Source: Stieleria mannarensis
GTDB taxonomy: Bacteria > Planctomycetota > Planctomycetia > Pirellulales > Pirellulaceae
Length of the DNA: 64,000 nt
Assembly: GCF_014154935.1 (NCBI RefSeq)
Contig: NZ_JACEHH010000002.1
Coordinates: 272,071 to 336,070 of the forward strand
Reading direction: 5' to 3'
Shown one piece after another: positions 49,535-58,681 of this stretch. The notes beneath the pieces were generated by a model. The model had not been told where the DNA came from, searched no databases, and saw only the letters and a program-made list of their open reading frames with translations. The translations under genes were made by a program, and so were the position numbers. How positions within the stretch are numbered: position 1 is the first letter of the stretch; the number at the start of each line of letters is the position of its first letter.

Positions 49535-50888
49535 ATGTGAATCCATGCACGTCTTGTACGCCGACGATGAAACGTCGCTGCAGACGCTGATGAAGACCCA
49601 GCTTGAGAAACTCGGCCACAGCGTGGTCGTTTGCCCGGACGGCGAGACCGCGGTGGCGGCACTGGAACGCGAGCCGTTTGATTGCTTGATCGTTGACCTG
49701 GACATGCCTGGCATCAAGGGTGCCGAAGTGATCGCCCGGGCACGCAAGATCCGTCCGCAGATCGAAGCGGTCGTGATCACCGGCAAACCGGATTTGAAGT
49801 CGGCGTTGACCGCGATCGAAAACCACGTGTTCGCCTTCATCAGCAAGCCGTGCAGTTTTAAACAAATCAAGGCGCTGTTGAGCGAAGTCTATCATCGGCT
49901 TTCACAGTCCAGGCGTCTGGCGGCTCTGGAGCATCGTGTCCGTCAAGCGGAAGGCGATTCCGAGTTGGTGGGCGACGGCAAGTCGATGTTGCAAGTCCGC
50001 AAGGTGATCGAGAAAGTCGGTCCGACCGATAGCACGGTGTTGATTCGCGGCGAAACCGGATGCGGGAAGGAGTTGGTCGCCCGCGCGGTGCACCAGGCCA
50101 GTTTGAGGGCCGACGAGCCGATGGTGTCGATCAACTGTGGCGCGTTGCCGGAAAATCTGATCGAGAGCGAGTTGTTCGGGCACGTCAAAGGAGCCTTTAC
50201 CGGAGCGGACAACGCACGCGTGGGGCTGTTTGAAGTCGCCGACGGGGGCACGATCTTTCTGGACGAGATCGGTGAGTTGCCGCTGACGATGCAGGCCAAA
50301 CTGTTGCGCGTGCTGGAGACCGGAGACATCCGCCGGTTGGGCAGCAACCAATCCAAACGCGTTGATGTCCGCGTGATTTGTGCCACCCACCGCGATCTGG
50401 AAAAGATGGTCAGCGAGGAGCAGTTTCGCGAAGACCTGATGTTCCGCATCAATACGTTTGAAGTCCATGTCCCCCCGCTCAGGGACCGGAGTGACGACAT
50501 CATGCCGTTGGCGGTTCACCTGTTGCGCCGGCATCGCAATGACGGCGACGATGACGCGTTGTTTACTCCGCAGGCCGAAGCGGAGTTGTTGGCCCACAAA
50601 TGGCCCGGCAACGTTCGTGAATTGGCCAACGTGGTCGAGCACGCGGCGATCCTGTGCGACGCCTTGCCGATCGATGCCGAGCATCTGCCGCGGCACTTCA
50701 GCCGTCGCCAATTGCGAAGCGAAATCCGTGACGCCGGTCCGATGACGATTCGCGAAATGGAAATGATCGCGATCGAGCGCGCGATCGAACGGAACAACGG
50801 AGACAAGAAAGCGGCGGCGGAGGAGTTGGGTGTCAGTGTGAAAACGCTGTACAACAAACTCAATGCGGCGGAAGAGAAGGCGGCGTAG
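49515..50888 (+). CDS. Sigma-54-dependent response regulator, NtrC family
   Basis: 457 aa. Receiver domain 1-125 with D61 in VDLDMPG, the switch threonine in VVITGKP and K in FISKP. AAA+ domain 145-380: Walker A RGETGCGKE, GAFTGA (the sigma-54 contact), Walker B GTIFLDEIGELP, sensor II region KWPGNVRELANVV. C-terminal Fis-type helix-turn-helix AIERNNGDKKAAAEELGVSVKTLYNKL. It activates sigma-54 promoters when phosphorylated by the adjacent kinase. Full length and intact. Confidence 0.95.
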   Translation: MSKKSPECESMHVLYADDETSLQTLMKTQLEKLGHSVVVCPDGETAVAALEREPFDCLIVDLDMPGIKGAEVIARARKIRPQIEAVVITGKPDLKSALTAIENHVFAFISKPCSFKQIKALLSEVYHRLSQSRRLAALEHRVRQAEGDSELVGDGKSMLQVRKVIEKVGPTDSTVLIRGETGCGKELVARAVHQASLRADEPMVSINCGALPENLIESELFGHVKGAFTGADNARVGLFEVADGGTIFLDEIGELPLTMQAKLLRVLETGDIRRLGSNQSKRVDVRVICATHRDLEKMVSEEQFREDLMFRINTFEVHVPPLRDRSDDIMPLAVHLLRRHRNDGDDDALFTPQAEAELLAHKWPGNVRELANVVEHAAILCDALPIDAEHLPRHFSRRQLRSEIRDAGPMTIREMEMIAIERAIERNNGDKKAAAEELGVSVKTLYNKLNAAEEKAA

Positions 50889-51359
50889 CGGCGCGACGTT
50901 TTGCCCGTTGCGGAAAGCGGGTAAGAAAATTTCGCGAGTAAGAAGATGATGAAATGCTTCGTCGAATCGGGCGAGGCATTTGTCTTAGCTCCAGACGTAT
51001 CATCCCTCGCGACTTTGCCGCCGATTGCTGTCACAGCGCTGCGAGCGTGGGGACGGATGGCAGAATGATTCGGGGCAGAATGATGAGGTGCGTGTCGACG
51101 CCGGCGCAACGTCCGCTCCGATGAAGTAGCTTATCGGGCAGCAGCAGGTTGACGCAGCGACGCGCACCGGAACGTAGAAACTGCCGAGGAACCACCTTCT
51201 GGCGAAGGTAGCTACGGTTGTACGACGAGATGCGATGATGCTTGTAGAAGGGGGCAAAGCTTCGCGCGGACTGATCTTTCCTCCTGCCGTCGGGTCTTCG
51301 TAACATTCCGCTTTTGTGGACAACGGTGTCACGATATTACGGACCAAGGAGGATTGGAG
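50889..51359. other. Gene-free stretch with GGCAGAATGATG repeat
   Basis: 471 bases. Holds a doubled GGCAGAATGAT(T/G) at about 51058-51086; the rest is without recognised feature. The promoter of the next gene should lie in its right end. Confidence 0.5.
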
Positions 51360-51644
51360 ATGTTTCGGACGCTTGTGATTTTGGGAGTGTTGGCAGTGTG
51401 CGCCTTCATGGCGGGGTGGTTCACGATCCAACGTGATGAAAACGAGACGACGATCCGATTCAACCGGGATGAAATTCGCGCGGATACGTCCAAAGCGATC
51501 GCGAAGGGACGCGAGTTGTTGGAAAACGGTCGCGACCAGCAAGCCGAGGACGACGGTCTGTTTCACCAGCAAGCGACGCGTCCGGCACCGCCCTGGGAGC
51601 AACCGTTTCTTGATGACGCATCTGCTGCACCGCGGCAGTACTAG
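51360..51644 (+). CDS. Small membrane-anchored protein
   Basis: 94 aa, AAGGAGG seven bases before ATG 51360, the best ribosome site of the host part. Residues 2-22 are one membrane anchor (FRTLVILGVLAVCAFMAGWF), followed by an acidic helix (NRDEIRADTSKAIAKGRELLENGRDQQAEDD) and a P/A tail. Function unknown; topology suggests a small envelope protein. Confidence 0.7.
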   Translation: MFRTLVILGVLAVCAFMAGWFTIQRDENETTIRFNRDEIRADTSKAIAKGRELLENGRDQQAEDDGLFHQQATRPAPPWEQPFLDDASAAPRQY

Positions 51645-51662
51645 GCTTTGTCCCTAAACGCG

Positions 51663-51693
51663 TAGCGGAAGCCGCCAAGGCTTTCGACTCGCA
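51663..51693. repeat. GCGGAAGCCGCCAAGGCTTTCG element, single copy
   Basis: GTAGCGGAAGCCGCC and AAGGCTTTCGACTCG. The same sequence recurs at 57254 and, inverted and tandem, at 57421-57510. Confidence 0.7.
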
Positions 51694-51785
51694 ACAGTCC
51701 ACGCGGGAATAGCCGAAATTCTTGGCGAATTCCGCTACCACATACGCCCCTTGCCGGGGGAACATTTGGTGACAAATGTTCTACA

Positions 51786-52481
51786 ATGGGGCAGGACTCC
51801 TTTGATGACGCCTTGCCCCGAGTATCGCTTGTGACCAATGATCCGTTTGCCGTTCCGGAAGACGAGCCGAATCCCTTTGCCAAGCGTCCTGTCGTGTCCA
51901 GCGCCGGCGCCGATCCTGCGCTGAACCCCTATGCTCCAACATCACACGTCTCCGACACCGAGGGACTGGAGTCGGACATCGAATCCTTTCGGCGACGTTA
52001 TCTGTCGCATGAGGCGTCGGTCCAATCGATCGGCACGCTGTATCTGATTCCGGGTGTGTTGTTGGTCGGGCTGTTTCTGATGATGGCGGGGTTCGTGGTT
52101 TTTGAACTCCTCGCCCAAGGCGGGAACGGGATGGGGTTGATGGAGGGTGTGGCGGTGACCTCGATCTACGGCGGGTTGGGGCTCATCCAGATTTACACCG
52201 GGTTGGGGCTGCGCCGGTTCAAGATCGGGGCGCGACGTTTGGCGACGTTCTTTGGGGTCATCGGACTGCTGGCGTTCCCGTTTGGCACCATCATCAACGG
52301 TTACATTCTGTACCTGCTGCAAAGCCAAAAGGGGAAGGTGGTGTTTTCCGAGGACTACCAGGATGTGATTCGCCGAACGCCGCACATCAAGTACCGGACG
52401 TCGTTGATCGTCAAGATCTTTGTCGTGATCCTGGTGGTGTTGCTCACGCTGGGGTTTGTCGCGGCGTTTGTGGGCGTCTAG
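51786..52481 (+). CDS. Integral membrane protein with NPY head, planctomycete type
   Basis: 231 aa. A cytoplasmic acidic head (NDPFAVPEDEPNPFAKR ... LNPYAPTSHVSDTEG), then HEASVQSIGTLYLIPGVLLVGLFLMMAGFVVF and three more membrane segments (VAVTSIYGGLGLIQIYTGLGL; LATFFGVIGLLAFPFGTIINGYILYLL; IVKIFVVILVVLLTLGFVAAFV). The HEAxVxSIGxLY start and FGTIINxYILYLL are found in planctomycete membrane proteins of unknown function, as far as I recall. No partner gene. Confidence 0.7.
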   Translation: MGQDSFDDALPRVSLVTNDPFAVPEDEPNPFAKRPVVSSAGADPALNPYAPTSHVSDTEGLESDIESFRRRYLSHEASVQSIGTLYLIPGVLLVGLFLMMAGFVVFELLAQGGNGMGLMEGVAVTSIYGGLGLIQIYTGLGLRRFKIGARRLATFFGVIGLLAFPFGTIINGYILYLLQSQKGKVVFSEDYQDVIRRTPHIKYRTSLIVKIFVVILVVLLTLGFVAAFVGV

Positions 52482-52607
52482 TGCTTGCGGGATTGGATCC
52501 GTGATTTCGAATAGACCATGATCATTTTGACGGTGCAGGAGAGGAGGACGGCGATCATAGGATCGAATTCCTGTGGAGGGCGAGGGAGAGTGGAGCGGGA
52601 AAAAGAT

Positions 52608-52652
52608 CCGCTCATTCTCGCCAGGAGGAGGGAAACCTGTGAGAATGAGCGG
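52608..52652. terminator. Perfect 12-bp hairpin downstream of membrane-protein gene
   Basis: CCGCTCATTCTC and GAGAATGAGCGG, 21-base loop, between convergent genes. No T run. Probable bidirectional transcript end. Confidence 0.5.
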
Positions 52653-52751
52653 ACCCGGCAGTTGGAGTCCGAATCAAAGTGCCTGCCGGCAGGATGGATA
52701 AGACCGGCTTGATTCGTCGTGTTTACCGAACGCGTCTCGGACGTCTGTCAG

Positions 52752-54515
52752 TTACCGCCGTTTCGAATCGTTCTGAGTTCCTCGATTTCGGGCAACCTCA
52801 GTCACGTCGTTTAGGCGATCGGAAAGATCATCAAAGACACCTTGGGCCACGTCGACCCACTGCCACAACGTGGCGCCGGCCTGGGCGAGCTGCTCGGGCG
52901 TGAAGGGTTTCGCCGTACCCTCCGCCGGTAGCTGCTCTGCGGCCTCGGCTCGCGCCAACAATTTAGCTCCAATCCCCGGGATCGGTTTCGCGGGCCCGGC
53001 GTTGACCGGCCATACCAGGGCCAGTTCGCTTGCGACCTGCGACGCCACTCGGTCACCGCCCACCACCAGCGATGCCAACCGTTTTCCGACCCGGGTTGGT
53101 CGGAGCCATTGGTCAGTCACGTTTGCGTCTTCCATCGCAACGCTGACCTGCCAGATCAAATCTTCCAACATGCAATCCGGAGACCCGACCAATCCGGACG
53201 CTTCCTCAACCAACACTTCATCTTCCGCCATGGGCTCGACCGGCGGGGGCACCACGGGAGCGACTTCGGCGACGATCGATTCGGGCTCGGCGGGCGGCTG
53301 GGGCTGCTCGGTGCCGCCGGCCGCTTCCTCGGCCGCAATCGGCTCAATTGGCGGAGGAACCAAAGGAACGATTTTGGCGACGACCGCCTCTGGCTCGGCG
53401 GCCGGTTGGGGTTGCTCCGCACTATCAACCGCGCTGGCAACCGTTTCCTTTTCCGGCTCTGAAACTTCACTCGGTTGCTTGACGTCGCTGTCGGGCGGCA
53501 GGGCGGCGACGCGTTCTTCGGCCGGCCACGCGCTCTTGGCCAGCGGGCTCCAGCCGGACTCCCGCATGTGTCCCAGCGAATGGATGCAGAACGGTTGCAG
53601 TGAAGGCGAGAACAGCCCGTCGGTCCAGACGACTTCGGGCTGCTCAGGGGTGTCTCCTTGGGGGGCGTCTGCGGCGACGTCGATCTCGGGAGACTGAGGC
53701 AGGTCTTCGGCGGCCAAGTCGTAGGGCTGATACGCTTCTTCGATGGTCGCGATGATGGGAGAGCTTCCGACCAAGGGGGCGGCGACCGGAAGGCGATGAT
53801 CCACGTCCCGATCGGCAGCGGCGACGGCATCGGTCGGTCGGTCCGCCACTTGGCCGTCGAAGTCGACGACGGGAACAAACTCACTGAAGGCCCCGTTTCC
53901 GAGCCCGGCGACGAAGGCTTTGCTGTGGTCGAACCAGGCCTGGAAGGCTTTGATTTCCGTCGGTGTATGACTTCCGTCAGGACCGACCATGGCGAAGGGC
54001 TCGGTCCACTGCGCCAGCGGGATCGGGTTGCCGGCCGACGCGGCAGCGGCGATCGTGGCCAGCGTCGCGTTGAATTGGCTGGAGGTCCGCGATGCCGAGG
54101 GTTTACTGACCGCCACGGCGTCTTGATCGGCGTCTGGCTCGTGGGTTTCGTCGGCGGATGGTTCGGTGTGTTTGTCTGCCGGATCGGTGGTCGGGGAATC
54201 GTGTTGCGACGCTGCTAGAAGGTTTGTCAGGTAGGTGTCGTAGTTGCAGGTGTCGATCGTCAATTCGTCGTCGACCGAGACGGTCAGGAAGGTTGCGGCC
54301 GGCGGCTGGGCGGGCTCGTTTCGATTGGCCAGGGCGGCTTTGCGGAACGTGGTTTGGGAGAGGTCTTCGACCCAGCCGCACAGGTCGCCGCTGTCGTGCG
54401 TGTCTTCAGCCTTCAAGGAGTGTGAGGTTTCGGCGAACCCTGCAGTGGTCGCCGTGAGAAGACAAAGTAGCGCGTAACGGCGAAGCCGTTTTCGAATCGA
54501 TCGAGATATGGTCAT
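52752..54515 (-). CDS. Secreted proline/alanine/glutamate-rich protein of unknown function
   Basis: 587 aa from ATG 54515 (AAGGAG ten bases upstream). Signal peptide at residues 1-30 (LRRYALLCLLTATTAGFAE). The middle has an internal duplication, AEPEAVVAKIVPLVPPPIEP and AEPESIVAEVAPVVPPPVEP, inside a long unstructured linker; both ends contain short helical parts (NATLATIAAAASAGNPIPLAQW; LEDLIWQVSVAMEDANVTDQW). No catalytic motif is seen. It may be an envelope scaffold or a matrix protein. It stands alone. Confidence 0.65.
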   Translation of the reverse strand: MTISRSIRKRLRRYALLCLLTATTAGFAETSHSLKAEDTHDSGDLCGWVEDLSQTTFRKAALANRNEPAQPPAATFLTVSVDDELTIDTCNYDTYLTNLLAASQHDSPTTDPADKHTEPSADETHEPDADQDAVAVSKPSASRTSSQFNATLATIAAAASAGNPIPLAQWTEPFAMVGPDGSHTPTEIKAFQAWFDHSKAFVAGLGNGAFSEFVPVVDFDGQVADRPTDAVAAADRDVDHRLPVAAPLVGSSPIIATIEEAYQPYDLAAEDLPQSPEIDVAADAPQGDTPEQPEVVWTDGLFSPSLQPFCIHSLGHMRESGWSPLAKSAWPAEERVAALPPDSDVKQPSEVSEPEKETVASAVDSAEQPQPAAEPEAVVAKIVPLVPPPIEPIAAEEAAGGTEQPQPPAEPESIVAEVAPVVPPPVEPMAEDEVLVEEASGLVGSPDCMLEDLIWQVSVAMEDANVTDQWLRPTRVGKRLASLVVGGDRVASQVASELALVWPVNAGPAKPIPGIGAKLLARAEAAEQLPAEGTAKPFTPEQLAQAGATLWQWVDVAQGVFDDLSDRLNDVTEVARNRGTQNDSKRR

Positions 54516-55482
54516 CGTGACTTGCTCCTTCCTAAGAAGGACTCCATCCGTGCTGGATCTGGGAATTCCATTGGCGACGTGCGAGTGGCAATCAGATGTG
54601 GGGGCACAAGCACTAGTCGTGTCTGGAAGAGACACGTTCCATCCCTAATGCTTTGTCATCCTTCGATCGAAGGATGCTGACCGAATCGCGATCGCGTCTG
54701 ACTGGGAGTCCTTTCCTGAATGAAACGGGGTGTGGTTGGGCGGGAAGTGGTTCGCGGTCGAACCGTGTTCATGAGGCCTGCCGAGGCAGGTGTCGTCCGA
54801 GTCAGCGACGGGGAAGCATTGCCGCTTGGCGACATAGACCACTATCGGAAGCTTTGCGTTCTGGGGCCCCTGATGTGGCTGGTAAAAGTTTGAGATTCAA
54901 GTGAACACGTCGGGTTGTGACGGCGGGAGGTGGTGTACGGAAATCTCTGGTTTCAAGTTCCAGGTTGCGAGCTGCAGGGGCGGAGGGCAGGAGGAGAGGA
55001 GACAGAAAAATTGGGGGCAGAAAAATGGCAGGGACGAGGAAGGCAAGAAAATGGGTGACAAGAAAATGCCAAGGGGAAACCCAAAACCTGAAACCTGACG
55101 ACGCGCCGTTTTGACTTCGGGGTGGACAGTGCGTATTTTTGGTTTGCCGCCGGATGTGCGGCTCAAAGGAATCTGAGGCCATGGCAGCGACTGAGTTGCT
55201 TTCTGCGTAGGGAACGCATGGTGGGCCGCGAGAAAATCGAGATCTATTGGAAGATTTCTTTTCGTCGCAACTGAACCAGCCGGTTCAACCCGAACGCTTC
55301 GTGTCAAAGCGTAGCGATCGCGAGGTTTGGCTGGATTACCCATCAAACGGTTTTTTGACCGGGCATCTTTTGTGACCTATATTCGCGTGGCCGCTCACTG
55401 TGGGTGTCTCGCGCGGCCGTTTGGCGGACCTGTCGTTTCCCGGCCGGTTCGTCGTCCTTCCCTCCCCTCCTGAAGGCACCCC
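54516..55482. other. Long gene-free stretch
   Basis: 967 bases between divergent genes. At 54655-54680 there is a palindrome CTTCGATCGAAG; at about 55001-55075 an A/G-rich passage with repeated AGAAAAATGG(G/C)-like words. No gene or RNA recognised. Confidence 0.5.
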
Positions 55483-57219
55483 ATGGGCCGAATCGGTATG
55501 CCAATCACTGCACGGGTTTTTCAGTCGCGACCGGTCTGTCGACAACCAATCACAGCGGTCACGTTGACGTCTTCGATGACATTGCTTTGCCTGTTCGCAC
55601 TGATGATTTCCGTCAGCGTGACCGCAACGGCGCAGCAACCGTTGTCGGTCGACCCCGCCGCAGAGCCGCTGCAACAAGACAGCCTGGCCCGCTCGATCGA
55701 CGAGGGGGCGTTATTGGAACGTGAGCGACGTTGGATCGAAGCGGTCCGCCACTACGAGCGGGCGTCGCGTGAGTTTCCCGATTCGCGTCACATCTACCAG
55801 CGTCTGGTGATCAGTCGGTTGCACTATGACGTCAACCGCCGCTACGCCGACACCAGTTTCGTCGACGCGGCCCATTCGATGAGCGTGTCGCAGGCGTTGG
55901 ATTTGTATTCGGAAGTGTTGGCCAACTTGGACACGCACTACGTCGAATCGGTCGACTGGTCGCGGATCTTGTTGCACGGGACCGCGGCACTCGAAATCGC
56001 GTTGACCGAAGACCGGTTTGTTCAAGACGCGTTGCCGAGGAAAGACCCCGCGGTGTTGCACGACTTTCAGCAAACGATTCATCGCCGGATCGCCGACCGA
56101 CCGTCGACCAACCGTTTCGACCTGCGAGCCACCGTGGCGTATGTCGCCGAAGTGGCGCGTCAGGACATCGGGCTCAGTCCGGCCACGGTCGTACTGGAAT
56201 ACGTCAGCGGTGCGATCTCGACGCTCGACCCCTACACACGACTGCTTTCCGGCGATCAGCTGGACGACATGTTCTCCAACATCGAAGGCAACTTTGTCGG
56301 CCTGGGGATCGAATTGGAGACGGATGAGAACTCGCTGAAAATCTTGTCGGTGATCCCCGGCGGACCGGCCGAGGAAGCGGGGTTGAAACCGGGCGAGCGG
56401 ATTGTGCGTGTCGAACAGGCCGAGACGGATGTCGCGGATCCCGAAGTCGCCGCCGACTTGTTACGCGGCCCCGAGCACACGTATGTTTCGATTTCGTTGG
56501 TCAATCGTCAGGGTGAGCGACGTGATTTGAATATCCAGCGGCGGCGCGTCGAGGTGCCGTGTGTGGAGAACGTTCACTTGGTCGATCCGGTCGCTCGGAT
56601 CGGTTACCTGCGTCTGACCAATTTTCAAAAGACGACCACCCGCGACGTCGAGCGTGCACTGTGGAGTCTGCATCGCCAAGGCATGCGGGCACTGGTGTTG
56701 GATGTCCGCGGCAACCCCGGCGGATTGTTGTCCGCTGCGGTCGAGGTCGCCGATCGTTTCTTGAGCAACGGACGGATCGTGACGACGCGTGGGCGCAACT
56801 CGCGAGAAAACTTTGACTACGTCGCCCACCGCCCCAACACCTGGGACGTTCCACTGGCCGTGTTGATTGACAGCGACAGTGCCAGTGCGAGCGAAATTTT
56901 CGCGGGGGCGATTTCGGACAGTCGCCGCGGGATCTTGATCGGCCAGCGGAGTTACGGAAAAGGCAGCGTCCAGGGAATCTTTCGGATGCAGACGGCCAAG
57001 TTCGGACTGTGCCTGACGACCGCCAAGTTCTATTCGCCCAAAGGCACCGCGATCAGCCAAAACGGTGTGATGCCGGACGTCAAAGTGGACTCGCCCTACA
57101 TCGCCGCACGTCCCAACGATCAGGGACAGGTGACGTTGGACCATGAAGATCTGGTGCTTCAGCAAGCCGTGCAAAAACTCTCCGCGAGCAACAATCTGAT
57201 CAGCCAGCGGACGCCCTGA
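55483..57219 (+). CDS. C-terminal processing peptidase (S41 family) with PDZ domain
   Basis: 578 aa. A hydrophobic signal at residues 25-48 (TSSMTLLCLFALMISVSVTATA). Helical 190-residue part, then an N-terminal VLEYVSGAISTLDPYTRLLSGDQLDDM motif of S41 proteases, a PDZ domain (GLGIELETDENSLKILSVIPGGPAEEAGLKPGERIVRV), and the catalytic domain RIGYLRLTNFQKTTTRDV, LDVRGNPGGLLSAAVEVADRFL, with the serine in DSASASEIFAGAI and the lysine in GKGSVQGIF. Periplasmic protein processing or quality control. Start ATG 55483 with a second ATG at 55498. Confidence 0.92.
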   Translation: MGRIGMPITARVFQSRPVCRQPITAVTLTSSMTLLCLFALMISVSVTATAQQPLSVDPAAEPLQQDSLARSIDEGALLERERRWIEAVRHYERASREFPDSRHIYQRLVISRLHYDVNRRYADTSFVDAAHSMSVSQALDLYSEVLANLDTHYVESVDWSRILLHGTAALEIALTEDRFVQDALPRKDPAVLHDFQQTIHRRIADRPSTNRFDLRATVAYVAEVARQDIGLSPATVVLEYVSGAISTLDPYTRLLSGDQLDDMFSNIEGNFVGLGIELETDENSLKILSVIPGGPAEEAGLKPGERIVRVEQAETDVADPEVAADLLRGPEHTYVSISLVNRQGERRDLNIQRRRVEVPCVENVHLVDPVARIGYLRLTNFQKTTTRDVERALWSLHRQGMRALVLDVRGNPGGLLSAAVEVADRFLSNGRIVTTRGRNSRENFDYVAHRPNTWDVPLAVLIDSDSASASEIFAGAISDSRRGILIGQRSYGKGSVQGIFRMQTAKFGLCLTTAKFYSPKGTAISQNGVMPDVKVDSPYIAARPNDQGQVTLDHEDLVLQQAVQKLSASNNLISQRTP

Positions 57220-57253
57220 GTGGCGCGGCCGCTCAAGCGTCGGCCGGTCGTTC

Positions 57254-57283
57254 GTAGCGGAAGCCGCCAAGGCTTTCGCTCGT
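57254..57283. repeat. GCGGAAGCCGCCAAGGCTTTCG element, copy
   Basis: GTAGCGGAAGCCGCC and AAGGCTTTCGCTCG, same as at 51663. Confidence 0.7.
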
Positions 57284-57420
57284 CCTGTTCGACACCCCTC
57301 GCCCAGGTTTCACGCCTCATCCTCCGATGCCGTTTGGTTTGTCAGGTCGAGGGCGAGGCGGATAGTCTCTTTGTGTTGTGAACGGTGAGGATGATCGCCG
57401 AAAGTTCCGTGAGGGGAGAC

Positions 57421-57510
57421 CGAAAGCCTTGGCGGCTTCCGCTACGGGACCGAAAGCCTTGGCGGCTTCCGCTACGGGACCGAAAGCCTTGGCGGCTTCC
57501 GCTACGGGAC
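57421..57510. repeat. Three perfect tandem 30-bp repeats
   Basis: CGAAAGCCTTGGCGG + CTTCCGCTACGGGAC, three identical copies at 57421, 57451, 57481. Reverse complement of the element at 51663 and 57254. The last copy provides the final codons and the stop TAG of the mannosyltransferase-like gene. Confidence 0.9.
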
Positions 57511-58275
57511 GTTGGGGTTGCGGCGGAGGGTGATCGCCAGTCGCAGCATGAACCGCACGGAGCGGAGGGCTTCTTTGAAGGTCAATTTACTGTGTCCGAG
57601 TTCGCGCTCGGTGAACGTGATCGGGACTTCGACCATCCGCCGGCCGTCGCGATGCAGTTTGACCAACAATTCTTCCAGCACGGCGTAGCCGGTGCACTGC
57701 AGTGAGTTCAGGTTCAGGGCATCCAGGGCGGAGGTTCGATAGCACCGCATCGACCCGCTGCAGTCCTTGACGGGCAGCTTTAGAAAGCCGGTCGCAAACC
57801 GGTTGACCAGCTTGCTCATCAATCGGCGCCGAATCGGCCAGCCGACGATCTTGCCGCCCGGGACGTAGCGTGAACCGATCACGACAGCGACCTCCGGTTG
57901 GTCTCGCGCGACGCGGACCAGATCGGGCAACTGTGCCGGATCGTGGCTCTGGTCGGCGTCCAGATTGACGAAGAAACGATAGCCCTGGGCGACGGCATAT
58001 TTCATCGCATCGACAATCGCCGACCCCAACCCACGTTTGTCGCGACGGACGATCAATTCGATCCGGCGATCGGTCTGCTGCGCCTCGCGAACCAGATCGG
58101 CGGTCCCATCGGGGGAGTTGTCATCGACCACCAGCAGGCAGGCGACGGGAAAGGCGCGTCGCAATCCGGTCAACATCGCCTGGATGTTTTGTGATTCCTG
58201 GTACGTGCAAACCGCGATCAACAGGTCGTTGGGGGGCGATGGAGGGGGGGTGGAGTCGTCCAAGACGATTGGCAA
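57502..58275 (-). CDS. Polyprenyl-phosphate mannosyltransferase-like GT2 glycosyltransferase
   Basis: 257 aa. The GT-A fold begins LLIAVCTYQESQNIQAMLTGL, nucleotide site LLVVDDNSPDGTADL, DxD-type FFVNLDADQSHDP, acceptor region VVIGSRYVPGGKIVGWPIRRRLMSKLVNRF, and KDCSGSMRCYRTSAL, which are those of dolichol/polyprenol-phosphate mannose synthases (DPM1 type). No C-terminal membrane part. It would charge a lipid carrier with a sugar for cell-envelope glycan. The start is TTG 58275; no ATG is available. Its stop lies in the tandem repeat downstream. Confidence 0.85.
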   Translation of the reverse strand: MPIVLDDSTPPPSPPNDLLIAVCTYQESQNIQAMLTGLRRAFPVACLLVVDDNSPDGTADLVREAQQTDRRIELIVRRDKRGLGSAIVDAMKYAVAQGYRFFVNLDADQSHDPAQLPDLVRVARDQPEVAVVIGSRYVPGGKIVGWPIRRRLMSKLVNRFATGFLKLPVKDCSGSMRCYRTSALDALNLNSLQCTGYAVLEELLVKLHRDGRRMVEVPITFTERELGHSKLTFKEALRSVRFMLRLAITLRRNPNVP

Positions 58276-58681
58276 TGGGGAGGAAATGGGGCGTGGTTGT
58301 CTTGATGGGACGTCGATTGATTGATTGAGTGACGGATTTGATCGTCGCGGAAGTCGTCAAGACTGTTCGCGGCGCGGGCCTTCTCTGGCGTTTGCTTGCT
58401 GCGCAAACGCCGCCTCTCCCCGAGGGAGAGAATCGATGCAGCGTGGCAGATCCTACCGTAATGGAATCGACGTCACTTGAAGATTAAAACCACCGCGATT
58501 GCATGGCAAGGGAGAGGAGCCGGCGGATTGCGGCGTCGATCGCGCAAAAAAGAAAACGCACCTTTGAAAAAAGATGCGTTTCATGCAAGTCGTCTGGTGG
58601 CAACCGGACCGGTGGCAACCGGACCGGTGGCAACCGGACTGGTGGCAACCGGATTGGGGCGGTGCGTTGTCTCCCGGCCGG
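58276..58681. other. Gene-free stretch with a 15-bp tandem repeat
   Basis: 406 bases. GGTGGCAACCGGACC-type 15-mers are repeated at 58596-58655. Otherwise no recognised feature. Confidence 0.5.
58596..58655. repeat. 15-bp tandem repeat, four copies
   Basis: GGTGGCAACCGGACC, twice exact, then with T at the end (GGACT, GGATT). It lies 27 bases beyond the stop of the ExeA-like gene. Confidence 0.9.
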
